From Muricauda sp. SCSIO 64092 (GTDB lineage: Bacteria; Bacteroidota; Bacteroidia; Flavobacteriales; Flavobacteriaceae): a DNA stretch of 64,000 nucleotides. The translations under genes were made by a program, and so were the position numbers. Where the stretch lies: positions 5,532,501-5,596,500 of the forward strand of contig NZ_CP095413.1 in the NCBI RefSeq assembly GCF_023016285.1, read 5' to 3'. Below, in pieces: positions 25,620 through 33,697 of this stretch. The notes under the pieces were generated by a model, which had not been told where the DNA came from, did no database searches, and saw only the letters and a program-made list of their open reading frames with translations. The stretch's first letter is position 1. Every line of letters starts with the position of its first letter.

Positions 25620-26168
25620 ATGAAGAACAAGGTATTTATTGCCACAAGTATGGATGGCTATATTGCGGATAAAGATGGAGGCATCGAATGGCTACATTCG
25701 GTTCCAAACCCCGATAATATTGACATGGGATATGGGGATTTTATGTCACAAATAGATGCCTTGGTCATGGGACGCACGACTTTTGAAACCGTATGTGGGT
25801 TTGATATGGACTGGCCGTATCAAAAGCCTGTTTTTGTTTTGAGCAATAGTTTAAAAAGCATTCCCCCGGAATACAAGGACAAGGCCGAGCTGGTGAAAGG
25901 AACTTTAAAGGAAATTCTGGAAGAAATCCATCGGAAGAAATGCCATAACCTCTATATAGATGGGGGAAAAACGATTCAGGGTTTTTTAAAGGAGGATTTA
26001 ATCGACGAAATGACCATATCCATAATTCCCTATGTTCTGGGAGGCGGTATTCCCTTGTTTGGTGAACTTTCGGACCGATTGGATTTTGAATGCGTTGACT
26101 CAAAAATCTATCTGGACAAGATTGTTCAAAATAGGTTTGTCAGAAAAAAGAATGGAAACAATGTATAA
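25620..26168 (+). CDS. dihydrofolate reductase-like (RibD C-terminal) protein
   Basis: 182 residues: MKNKVFIATSMDGYIADKDGGIEWL at the N-terminus, DALVMGRTTFETV, KPVFVLSNSLK, CHNLYIDGGKTIQGFLKEDLIDEMTISIIPYVLGGGIPLFG. This is the YyaP/YwjB type of DHFR/RibD_C fold, which binds NADPH. The catalytic acid of true dihydrofolate reductase is not evident, so folate reduction is doubtful. It is cotranscribed with the GNAT gene. Confidence 0.88.
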   Translation: MKNKVFIATSMDGYIADKDGGIEWLHSVPNPDNIDMGYGDFMSQIDALVMGRTTFETVCGFDMDWPYQKPVFVLSNSLKSIPPEYKDKAELVKGTLKEILEEIHRKKCHNLYIDGGKTIQGFLKEDLIDEMTISIIPYVLGGGIPLFGELSDRLDFECVDSKIYLDKIVQNRFVRKKNGNNV

Positions 26169-26641
26169 CCAAATAAAGTGTTTTCGACCGTACCCAGGGC
26201 AAACCCAAATAGTCCAGCCCAATTTGCAGTTTGCATTTGAAATTGTCTCGGCCGGCACAATTGGGCTATATCGCTTTAAAAATCAATTCTTGATCAATAC
26301 GATACTTGGTATTGCCCATTTTATTGTGTATTCTTTCGGTATTGGGCTTAGCCATTTTCGAGTCAATTTTGGAAAAGAAAAATCCATTTTGGATTTAGAA
26401 AGCTTCTAAAGTATATTCAAACAAACCCTGTTAGTTTATATTGCATAGCATAATTTCGATGAAAATTTGTAGAGATATTGAAGAGTCTGATAAAAATCAT
26501 GTAATTCCCTTCCCCTAAAGCCTAATTTAAGCACCCAACTGAAGCTAATACAAATCATTTGCTTGTTTAAGTTAGGGTTGTCTTTAACTTATGGGGTTGA
26601 GGGTGAAGTGAAAAATGACAATTGCTGTTAAAAATTAGCCA

Positions 26642-27898
26642 ATGAATAATCCAAAATCTGTTTTAACCTTGTGTAAATCGCAAGGTATATTACCTTTTTT
26701 AATAGGACTCATATCCATCTTTTTCTATCATTGCTCCGATAGTGACGATGGCATTGAGCCAGAATTGCACACAGCTACGCTAAGTTCAACAACTGTTTCC
26801 GATATTTCTACCAATTCGGTCACTGTTAATTCTTCCGTTATCAATAATGGAAATTCAACCATTCTTGAACATGGGTTTGTTTGGAGCACGGAAAGTAATC
26901 CAACCGTTGATGACAACGTGGTTACGGATTTCGAAGTAAATGGGGACACCTATACTGCGACAATAAAGGATTTAGATCCTAATACAGAATATTTTGTCAA
27001 AGCATTTGCAAAAAACAATGTTGGCATTTCTTATGGAGATGAAATTGGTTTTACTACAGACCATTTTATTTATGAAGGAGACATTCATCTTAAAACCCAA
27101 AGTGAGATTGATGATTTCGGGGAAATGGGATATACCTACATAAATGGGAATCTAGATATTGGAAGTTCAACTACCATCCTTTCATATCAACCGTCAATAA
27201 ATTCTCTTGAAGGTCTATCAACCATTACCGCCATAAATGGTTTGTTAAGAATTTCATGGGTCAACAACCTGGTCAGTTTAAAGGGCCTTGAAAATATTAG
27301 TTCTTTAGGAGCACTATACTTGATCAGAGTTGATAAATTGAAAAATCTTGATGAGTTGTTAAATGTGACTTCCTTTGAGCATGAGAGCCTTATTTCATTT
27401 ATAGGCATTAATGATAGTCTAACGAACATTGATGGCTTAAAAAATGTCACGAAAATTAATAGTAGACTGGAGATTTCCTCTAATAATAATCTAGAAAACA
27501 TTGATGGTTTGATGGGTCTAACCTCAATAGGACAGGATTTGATTATTCAGGGCAACCCTAAGTTAGAAAATATTGATGGACTCGCCAATCTTGTTGATTT
27601 TGACCAAGACTTGAGTATTCGGGGTAACGTATCCCTTACAAATCTCGATGGCTTGTCCAAAATTACAACTGTCAATTTTTTACTTGTTAGTGACAACGAA
27701 AACTTGGATAACATTAATGGATTAAATAACATTAGCTCAGTTGGATTTGGGTGCACATTTTTGAGAAATACCTCATTAAAAGATTTTTGCGTCTTCCAAT
27801 CCATTATATCCAACAGCAATGAATTTGAGTTCATAACTTCGGAAAATCTTTATAACCCAAGCAAACAAGATGTAATTGAAGGTAATTGTAGTCAGTAA
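26642..27898 (+). CDS. surface lipoprotein with FN3-like and receptor-L-type repeats
   Basis: 418 residues. The N-terminal hydrophobic stretch ends in FFYHC, a lipobox with Cys31. Residues about 43-142 form an Ig/FN3-like domain (VSDISTNSVTVNSSVINNG...YTATIKDLDPNTEYFVKAFAKNNVG). From about 150 come repeats of roughly 23 residues with the pattern LxNIDGLxxLTxIxxDLxIxxNxxL, as in receptor-L-domain/leucine-rich proteins. Base use is more AT-rich than in neighbouring genes, which may indicate separate acquisition. The likely role is cell-surface binding or adhesion; no catalytic motif is seen. Confidence 0.82.
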   Translation: MNNPKSVLTLCKSQGILPFLIGLISIFFYHCSDSDDGIEPELHTATLSSTTVSDISTNSVTVNSSVINNGNSTILEHGFVWSTESNPTVDDNVVTDFEVNGDTYTATIKDLDPNTEYFVKAFAKNNVGISYGDEIGFTTDHFIYEGDIHLKTQSEIDDFGEMGYTYINGNLDIGSSTTILSYQPSINSLEGLSTITAINGLLRISWVNNLVSLKGLENISSLGALYLIRVDKLKNLDELLNVTSFEHESLISFIGINDSLTNIDGLKNVTKINSRLEISSNNNLENIDGLMGLTSIGQDLIIQGNPKLENIDGLANLVDFDQDLSIRGNVSLTNLDGLSKITTVNFLLVSDNENLDNINGLNNISSVGFGCTFLRNTSLKDFCVFQSIISNSNEFEFITSENLYNPSKQDVIEGNCSQ

Positions 27899-28034
27899 AA
27901 TGACATCTAAGAAACATTAGCAGCTCAATTGGAGCGGAAAAGAGAAGTATTCCGAGCGATATCGATAGCTTACAAAACAGAATAATGGAAATCAACAGCG
28001 AACTAAATACTGCAGGAAAAGAAATCAACCAAAA

Positions 28035-28961
28035 ATGAAAAAGTCACTAGGTATCTTATTAATCGTATCCACGCTTGCGGTACACGCACAGGAAACGCTT
28101 CCAAAGGTTATCAGCGGTACCATTGAGCGTATCGGGAACTTTAAGTCAGACCATGTCACCGCAAGGACCATCGATATCTGGTTGCCGCAAGGATATTCCA
28201 AATCAAAAAAGTATGCTGTTCTATACATGCACGATGGACAAATGCTTTTTGACCCTGAAAGCACTTGGAACAAACAGGCATGGGATGTGGATGATGTCGC
28301 TTCCGGCTTATTCAAATCCAATAAGGTGAAGCCATTTATTGTAGTTGGCATTTGGAACGGAGGGATAACACGACATTCGGATTATTTCCCCCAAAAGCCT
28401 TTTGAATCATTGTCCAGGTCGGAAAAGGATACCGTAACGGCACAACTAAAAAGGGCCTCAATTCCCGTATCGGGAACCTTTGGCCCCCAATCGGACAACT
28501 ATCTAAAATTCATGGTAACGGAATTAAAACCATATATCGATGCCAACTATTCGGTCTACACGGACAAGGACAATACCTATGTTGCGGGTAGCAGTATGGG
28601 GGGATTGATTTCCATGTATGCCATCTGCGAGTACCCCAAAGTATTTGGAGGCGCGGCTTGTCTGTCAACACATTGGGTCGGGACATTTGGCCTTGAAAAT
28701 AATCCTGTGCCCGATGCATTCCTGAATTATCTAAAAGGCCATCTGCCCAATCCCAAAGCGCATAAAATTTACTTTGACTGTGGTGATGAAACCTTGGATA
28801 GGTTATACCCGGAAATCCAAAAGAAAGTCGATCAAGTGATGATTGAAAAAGGATACGAGCCTGTCCATTGGACCACCAAGTACTTCCCCGGTGAAGACCA
28901 CAGTGAAAATGCCTGGAATAGAAGGTTGGCCATTCCTTTGGAGTTTTTGTTGCCAAAATAA
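28035..28961 (+). CDS. secreted alpha/beta-hydrolase, esterase D/enterochelin-esterase type
   Basis: 308 residues with a signal peptide (MKKSLGILLIVSTLAVHAQ). The putative-esterase fold shows IDIWLPQGYSKSKKYAVLYMHDGQMLFDP, the nucleophile elbow VAGSSMGGLISMYA (Ser in GSSMG), and a late acidic/His pair (FDCGDETLD and FPGEDHSENAWNRRL). Relatives hydrolyse siderophore, feruloyl or acetyl esters. It lies upstream of the AraC/PhyH/GH127 locus but converges with the AraC gene, with 73 bp between their ends. Confidence 0.87.
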   Translation: MKKSLGILLIVSTLAVHAQETLPKVISGTIERIGNFKSDHVTARTIDIWLPQGYSKSKKYAVLYMHDGQMLFDPESTWNKQAWDVDDVASGLFKSNKVKPFIVVGIWNGGITRHSDYFPQKPFESLSRSEKDTVTAQLKRASIPVSGTFGPQSDNYLKFMVTELKPYIDANYSVYTDKDNTYVAGSSMGGLISMYAICEYPKVFGGAACLSTHWVGTFGLENNPVPDAFLNYLKGHLPNPKAHKIYFDCGDETLDRLYPEIQKKVDQVMIEKGYEPVHWTTKYFPGEDHSENAWNRRLAIPLEFLLPK

Positions 28962-29034
28962 CTGTTGCCAACATGGCAAGGTCCTTTGCGGCTATCGCTT
29001 GTATGCTTTATCATCCCTTTCCATTCAAAAAAAA

Positions 29035-29880
29035 TCAATAGATATGGGTACGTACAAACTCCCGGGGGCTTTGGTGCTTGTATTTTTTAAACGTGCGGTT
29101 AAAATGGCTCAAACTTTCAAACCCCGAACAAAAGGCGATTTCCTGTATGGGAATCTTGCGATGTGCCAATAAGTGACATGCATTTTCCACTCGGGTCTTA
29201 TTTAAAAAAGTAATGAACGAATGTCCTGAATTCTGCTTGAACCACCTACAAAAAGACTGGGGCACCATATGGGTAAAATCCGCCATTTGCGCTACCGTCA
29301 GCTTTTGTTCCAGATGTTCTAAAATGTAGTTGTTCACCCTGGCAAACTTATCTATTCTGTGCTTTTGGTTGTGGTTGTACACATAGATTTCGGTAGCCAA
29401 TAATGTTTTGTCCTTATGCAAGACCAACAAATTCAAAAGTTCCAACAAAGCTCCGAGCTGTGGTATGGTAGTTAGGTTTTCAAATTTGGTAATTAAAGCG
29501 ACAATAGCTTCCGTGGGGTTTTTGAACTGTATGCCACGTTTGGCCAATTCAAACAACGCATTAAAGCGCTCGCATTCCTTAAAGGAGGAAAAAATACGGG
29601 TGTTGAACTGAAATACAATCGCTTTTTGTTTTTCCGGGGTATTATGCTTTACGCCGACCCAATTGTGCGGTATGTTCTTACCCATCAATACCAAATCGCC
29701 ATTTGAGAAAGGTGCAATGGAATTTCCAACAAACCTGGTCCCGTCACCATTGATGATATAGGTAAGTTCCACCTCCGGATGATAATGCCAAAATGGGGTA
29801 AAGAAAACCGTTTCCCTTTTGAAAAAACGAAAGGATTGTTGTGTGGTTTCAATGTCAATTTGTTCCAGTTCAGGCTTCAA
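29035..29880 (-). CDS. AraC-family transcriptional regulator of the adjacent glycoside operon
   Basis: 281 residues. The N-terminal cupin domain contains FWHYHPEVELTYIINGDGTRFVGNSIAPFSNGDLVLMGKNIPHNW, typical of regulators that sense small sugars. The C-terminal AraC domain has TVAQMADFTHMVPQSFCRWFKQNSGHSFITFLNKTRV and IPIQEIAFCSGFESLSHFNRTFKKYKHQSPREF. It is divergent from the PhyH-isomerase-GH127-GH13 operon, with 131 bp between the two start codons, and is the obvious candidate to control it (inference). A -7 element TATTTTTG lies upstream on its strand. Confidence 0.9.
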   Translation of the reverse strand: MKPELEQIDIETTQQSFRFFKRETVFFTPFWHYHPEVELTYIINGDGTRFVGNSIAPFSNGDLVLMGKNIPHNWVGVKHNTPEKQKAIVFQFNTRIFSSFKECERFNALFELAKRGIQFKNPTEAIVALITKFENLTTIPQLGALLELLNLLVLHKDKTLLATEIYVYNHNQKHRIDKFARVNNYILEHLEQKLTVAQMADFTHMVPQSFCRWFKQNSGHSFITFLNKTRVENACHLLAHRKIPIQEIAFCSGFESLSHFNRTFKKYKHQSPREFVRTHIY

Positions 29881-29917
29881 AATAGTGTATTATAATCTTA
29901 TAACCACTTTAAAATTA

Positions 29918-29925
29918 CAAAAATA
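29918..29925 (-). promoter_or_regulatory. -7 promoter element of the AraC gene
   Basis: TATTTTTG on the minus strand, an exact TAnnTTTG, 38 bp before the ATG at 29880. No good -33 TTTG is seen at the usual distance, which would suit an activated promoter. Confidence 0.45.
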
Positions 29926-29983
29926 GGTTTAGATATGCATAGTATTGATTAAAATTGAAGAATACATTCCTCTGGGTTCCATT

Positions 29984-29991
29984 TACTTTTG
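29984..29991 (+). promoter_or_regulatory. -7 promoter element of the PhyH-GH127 operon
   Basis: TACTTTTG, an exact TAnnTTTG, 21 bp before ATG 30012. The nearest upstream TTG is 26 nt away, too far for a standard -33, consistent with dependence on the divergent AraC activator. Confidence 0.45.
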
Positions 29992-30011
29992 GACTATCAA
30001 TCCGTTACATC

Positions 30012-30818
30012 ATGGAAACCTTAAAATTATTGGACCGCCCCTATTCCCTGACTTCAGAACACATCGATTTCTACCAAAAGAACAAGTATATAAAATTGAA
30101 ACAGGTGTTGGAAACCGATTTTCTAGTGCACCTGAATGACGTAATTTCAAAAAAAGTCGACGAGTTGAATCAACAGGATACTCCCATGGAAAGGCGCAGT
30201 ACGTATGGAAAGGCTTTTTTACAATTGTTCAATTTATGGAAACAGGACGAAGCCATTAAAGAATTGGTTTTTAGCAAACGTTTGGCAAAAATCGCAACAG
30301 ATCTAATGCAAGTGGATGGTGTACGATTGTATCATGATCAAGCTTTGTTCAAAGAAGGTGGCGGCGGCATTACACCATGGCATGCGGATCAACATTATTG
30401 GCCATTGGCAACGGACAAGACCATAACGGCCTGGATTCCATTGCAGGGAACACCGCTGCAGATGGGGCCTTTGGAATTTAGTGCGGGTAGCCATGCCATT
30501 TTGGAGGGCAGGGAACTATCCATTGGTGATACCAGTGAAAGTTTTATTGAAAAACGTTTAAAAGTAACCGATTTTAAACATGTGATAGCCCCTTTTGATA
30601 TTGGCGAAATCAGTTTTCACTCTGGTTGGGTCTTTCATCGCGCCGGTGCCAATACCACCCAAAAAACACGGAAAGTGATGACCATAATCTATATGGACAA
30701 GGACATGAAATTGAAGCAACCGGAGAATGATGGACAAATAAACGATTGGAATACCTGGTGCCCCGGTGCAGAAATAGGAAAGATCATCAACACCCCATTA
30801 AATCCAGTCCTCTATTGA
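30012..30818 (+). CDS. phytanoyl-CoA dioxygenase (PhyH)-family oxygenase
   Basis: 268 residues from ATG 30012 (METLKLLDRPYSLTSEHIDFYQ); an in-frame TTG 57 bp upstream precedes the promoter element and is less likely. The Fe(II) ligands of the 2-oxoglutarate oxygenase fold are visible: WHADQHYWPL (His124-x-Asp126) and SFHSGWVFHRAG (distal His209), with the cosubstrate Arg in TQKTRKVMT. PhyH proteins hydroxylate very varied small molecules. Here the gene leads an operon of sugar-type enzymes, so a sugar or polyol derivative is possible (inference). Its TGA directly abuts the ATG of the next gene. Confidence 0.9.
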   Translation: METLKLLDRPYSLTSEHIDFYQKNKYIKLKQVLETDFLVHLNDVISKKVDELNQQDTPMERRSTYGKAFLQLFNLWKQDEAIKELVFSKRLAKIATDLMQVDGVRLYHDQALFKEGGGGITPWHADQHYWPLATDKTITAWIPLQGTPLQMGPLEFSAGSHAILEGRELSIGDTSESFIEKRLKVTDFKHVIAPFDIGEISFHSGWVFHRAGANTTQKTRKVMTIIYMDKDMKLKQPENDGQINDWNTWCPGAEIGKIINTPLNPVLY

Positions 30819-31646
30819 ATGGATAACATAAAGTATCTATATCCCTATTGGGGCAGTGAACATCTACCGCCCGATGCCTTCTTGGATCTCACCATTGCAA
30901 AGGGCTTTGATGGGATTGAAATCAATATTCCCCAAAATCCTGCTTTTGAAACCTCCTTTTTCGAGTCCCTTACCGCCTTAAGACAGGAAAAACCCGAATT
31001 CATTTGTGGCTTACAACAGGTGCTTGGGTCAAAAGGGGAAACCCCGCAAGACTATCTTGACAATGTACTGGACCGTTTGGACAACTTAGTGAGGTACAGC
31101 CCATCATTTATTAATTCCCATACTGGGAAAGACCATTATTCCTTTTCGGACAATTGTAAAATAATTGATGCCATAGAAGAATTTTCCCAAAAACACCGGA
31201 TACCCATATATCATGAAATCCATAGGGGAAGATTTACCTTTCACGGCAGATCAACGCTGCCGTATTTGGAAGTATTTCCACAGTTAAAATTTGTTGGGGA
31301 TTTTTCCCATTGGTGTACGGTTTCGGAATCGATGTTGGAAGACCAGGAAGCTATTATTTCCAAAGTGGTTCCAAAAATATATCATATCCATGCCCGGGTT
31401 GGCCATGCCCAATCGCCCCAGGTCAATAATCCATTTGCACCGGAATGGAAGGCACATCTGGACCAATTCGTAAAATGGTGGCAAGCCATCGTAGACCATC
31501 ATTCAAGATATCGGGAAATATCGATCACTCCAGAGTTTGGCCCATTTCCATACATGCCAAGTATGCCATTTACCAAGGAACCACTGGCAAACCAAAGTGA
31601 GTTGAACAATAAAATGAAGGATTATTTAAAAATGGCCTTAAGATGA
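30819..31646 (+). CDS. sugar phosphate isomerase/epimerase-like TIM-barrel protein
   Basis: 275 residues with no signal peptide, hence cytosolic. The xylose-isomerase-like barrel shows AFLDLTIAKGFDGIEINIPQ, SPSFINSHTGKDHYSF, IPIYHEIHRGRFTFH (Glu/His ligands), LKFVGDFSHWCTVSE (Asp/His), IYHIHARVGHAQSPQ and ISITPEFGPFPY. The ATG follows the PhyH stop without a gap. The stop overlaps the GH127-like start (ATGA). Together with PhyH it may process a sugar released by the two exported glycoside hydrolases. Confidence 0.87.
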   Translation: MDNIKYLYPYWGSEHLPPDAFLDLTIAKGFDGIEINIPQNPAFETSFFESLTALRQEKPEFICGLQQVLGSKGETPQDYLDNVLDRLDNLVRYSPSFINSHTGKDHYSFSDNCKIIDAIEEFSQKHRIPIYHEIHRGRFTFHGRSTLPYLEVFPQLKFVGDFSHWCTVSESMLEDQEAIISKVVPKIYHIHARVGHAQSPQVNNPFAPEWKAHLDQFVKWWQAIVDHHSRYREISITPEFGPFPYMPSMPFTKEPLANQSELNNKMKDYLKMALR

Positions 31647-33697
31647 AAAAAATACTAATTATGGTTTTGATCATACTCTCTTGTTGCAAGCCTTCCAAAG
31701 AAGATTCACAAGGGGAGAATTTTTCCAAAAATGTAAATAGAGTCGCCGAACAGCTTATTGATGACAGTGATGCCCTACCCTTCTTTACCCATAAGACCAA
31801 TCCACTAAAGTCCAGTTTCCAAGCTTTCAAAACGGGTAGTGTACTCCCTAAAGGATGGATTTTGGAGATGATGCAGAATGATTTGGAAAAAGGAATCGTC
31901 GGTGCATTGGATGAACTCTATCCCGGAATTAAAGCAGATAATCTGTATTATACCGCACGTAGGGGTGGCATGGAAGATATTCCGGAAATGGGGGATTTGG
32001 AACTCACAGGTCAGGCCTGGGAAAAATCCATCATGTGGTGGAATGCGGAAACCATAGGAAACTGGTGGGATGGTTTTGTCAGGCATGCTTTTTTGACCCA
32101 AAATCCCAGGGCAATTGCGCAGTCCCATGCCATTATAGCTAACCTACTGGAATCCCAGGACCGGGATGGTTATATCGGAATCTACAAACCCAATCTTCGC
32201 TATCGGCACGAAGGCTCCAATGGGGAGCTGTGGGCGCAAACTACGGCTTTCAGGACCCTATTGGCCTATTATGAATTTACGGATTCCAAGGAAGTGTTAC
32301 ATGCGGTGGAACGCGCTATGGGTCTCACCATGGAAAAATATGGTGAAAACGGTAGGAACCCATTTTATCTGAAAAATGCTTTTGGCGGCGTTACCCACGG
32401 CCTTATGTTGACCGATGTCTGTGAAACGCTTTATCGCATCACCGGCAATGAAAAATACCAAAAGTATGCCACCTATTTGTACCAAGCATTTTCCACCTAT
32501 GGTATCAACCGATCGTTCAATGATTTGCGGTACCCCTATTTAATTGAACAGGATTCCCTATTTCAGGGGCATGCCGTCCATACCTATGAACATATTCGTG
32601 CCATGGCCAATGCGCACTACAATACGGGTTACCCGGAATTGAAAACGGCCTATGACCATATGCTCTCCAAATTGGAGTCCTGCATTTTGCCCAGTGGTGC
32701 CGGTCACGGTGATGAGTGGATTTTAAAATTGGAAGCCGATCCCAACGAGACAGCGGCGGAGTACTGCGCCATGCTTGAATTGAGAAATTCCTATGGTAGT
32801 CTAATGCAAAAAACGGGAAGTACGGAATTTGCGGATGCAGCGGAGCAGTTGACCTATAATGCCATGTTGGGCGCCAGAAATCAGGATGGAACGGCCATTA
32901 CCTATTCCAAACACGATAACTGCCATGCACTGGACGGTAAACATCACCAAGGGGATGCCTCCACCAATGAACCCCGATATAAGTATTCCCCAACACATTC
33001 GGAACCCGCCGTCTGTTGTGTGCCAAATTATGGGAGAAACCTCCCCTATTTCCTGCATCAAATGTATATGAAGGCAGATGATGGCATCGCCGTTCTTATG
33101 TACGGGCCATCCGAGTTGACAGCGGAACTGGAGAACACGACCATTTCCGTGGAACAGTTAACCGACTATCCATGGACAAATGCGGTGACTTTTAAAATCA
33201 GGACGGCAAAGCCCATACGATTCACATTAAAACTACGAAAACCGGAATGGAGTGCATCCATGGATTTTCCATCAAATATGGAATCCGTTATGCTTCATAA
33301 TGACTATTATGCCATCACCAAAACATGGCAAGGCGAAGAAACATTTACCGTTGAGTTCATCAATCCGGTCAAACGAAAAAAAGCAAACAATGGGGATGTG
33401 TATCTACAGCAAGGCCCTTTGGTATTTGCCTATGCCATTCCACATACGGAACAGGTCATCAAAACTTATGGCAATTCCCCTTTCAAAGATTACCATTGTC
33501 TCCCTAAAAATGAGGCCCATAAGAATTTGGTCATTCCAACGGATTTTGATTTTCAACGTACTGAAGATAGTGGTCCGATAATGGAGGGACAGCTTTTTGA
33601 TGCATCAAAACAAAGAGAAGTGCCCGTAAAACTGGTGCCAATGGGCAAAACTGTTTTACGGCGCGTCACCTTCCCTGAAAAAAGAACAACGAAATGA
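31643..33697 (+). CDS. GH127-like beta-L-arabinofuranosidase-type glycoside hydrolase, lipoprotein
   Basis: 684 residues. The leader MKKILIMVLIILSC is a lipoprotein signal (Cys14/15). An (alpha/alpha)6 barrel occupies about 60-470 and beta-sandwich parts follow. The zinc-thiolate site known from Bifidobacterium HypBA1 is recognisable: Glu373-x-Cys375 in AAEYCAMLEL and the Cys pair 458-459 in EPAVCCVPNYGR. These fit a cysteine-nucleophile retaining mechanism. The substrate need not be arabinofuranose, because GH127 and its DUF1680 relatives vary. It overlaps the isomerase gene by 4 bp and the GH13-like gene by 4 bp, so translation is coupled. Confidence 0.88.
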   Translation: MKKILIMVLIILSCCKPSKEDSQGENFSKNVNRVAEQLIDDSDALPFFTHKTNPLKSSFQAFKTGSVLPKGWILEMMQNDLEKGIVGALDELYPGIKADNLYYTARRGGMEDIPEMGDLELTGQAWEKSIMWWNAETIGNWWDGFVRHAFLTQNPRAIAQSHAIIANLLESQDRDGYIGIYKPNLRYRHEGSNGELWAQTTAFRTLLAYYEFTDSKEVLHAVERAMGLTMEKYGENGRNPFYLKNAFGGVTHGLMLTDVCETLYRITGNEKYQKYATYLYQAFSTYGINRSFNDLRYPYLIEQDSLFQGHAVHTYEHIRAMANAHYNTGYPELKTAYDHMLSKLESCILPSGAGHGDEWILKLEADPNETAAEYCAMLELRNSYGSLMQKTGSTEFADAAEQLTYNAMLGARNQDGTAITYSKHDNCHALDGKHHQGDASTNEPRYKYSPTHSEPAVCCVPNYGRNLPYFLHQMYMKADDGIAVLMYGPSELTAELENTTISVEQLTDYPWTNAVTFKIRTAKPIRFTLKLRKPEWSASMDFPSNMESVMLHNDYYAITKTWQGEETFTVEFINPVKRKKANNGDVYLQQGPLVFAYAIPHTEQVIKTYGNSPFKDYHCLPKNEAHKNLVIPTDFDFQRTEDSGPIMEGQLFDASKQREVPVKLVPMGKTVLRRVTFPEKRTTK

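Noticed and set aside
26152..26409. Possible 85-residue ORF overlapping the end of the DHFR-like gene
   Set aside because: One hydrophobic stretch and an ATG, but it overlaps a well-supported gene and has no family pattern or promoter.
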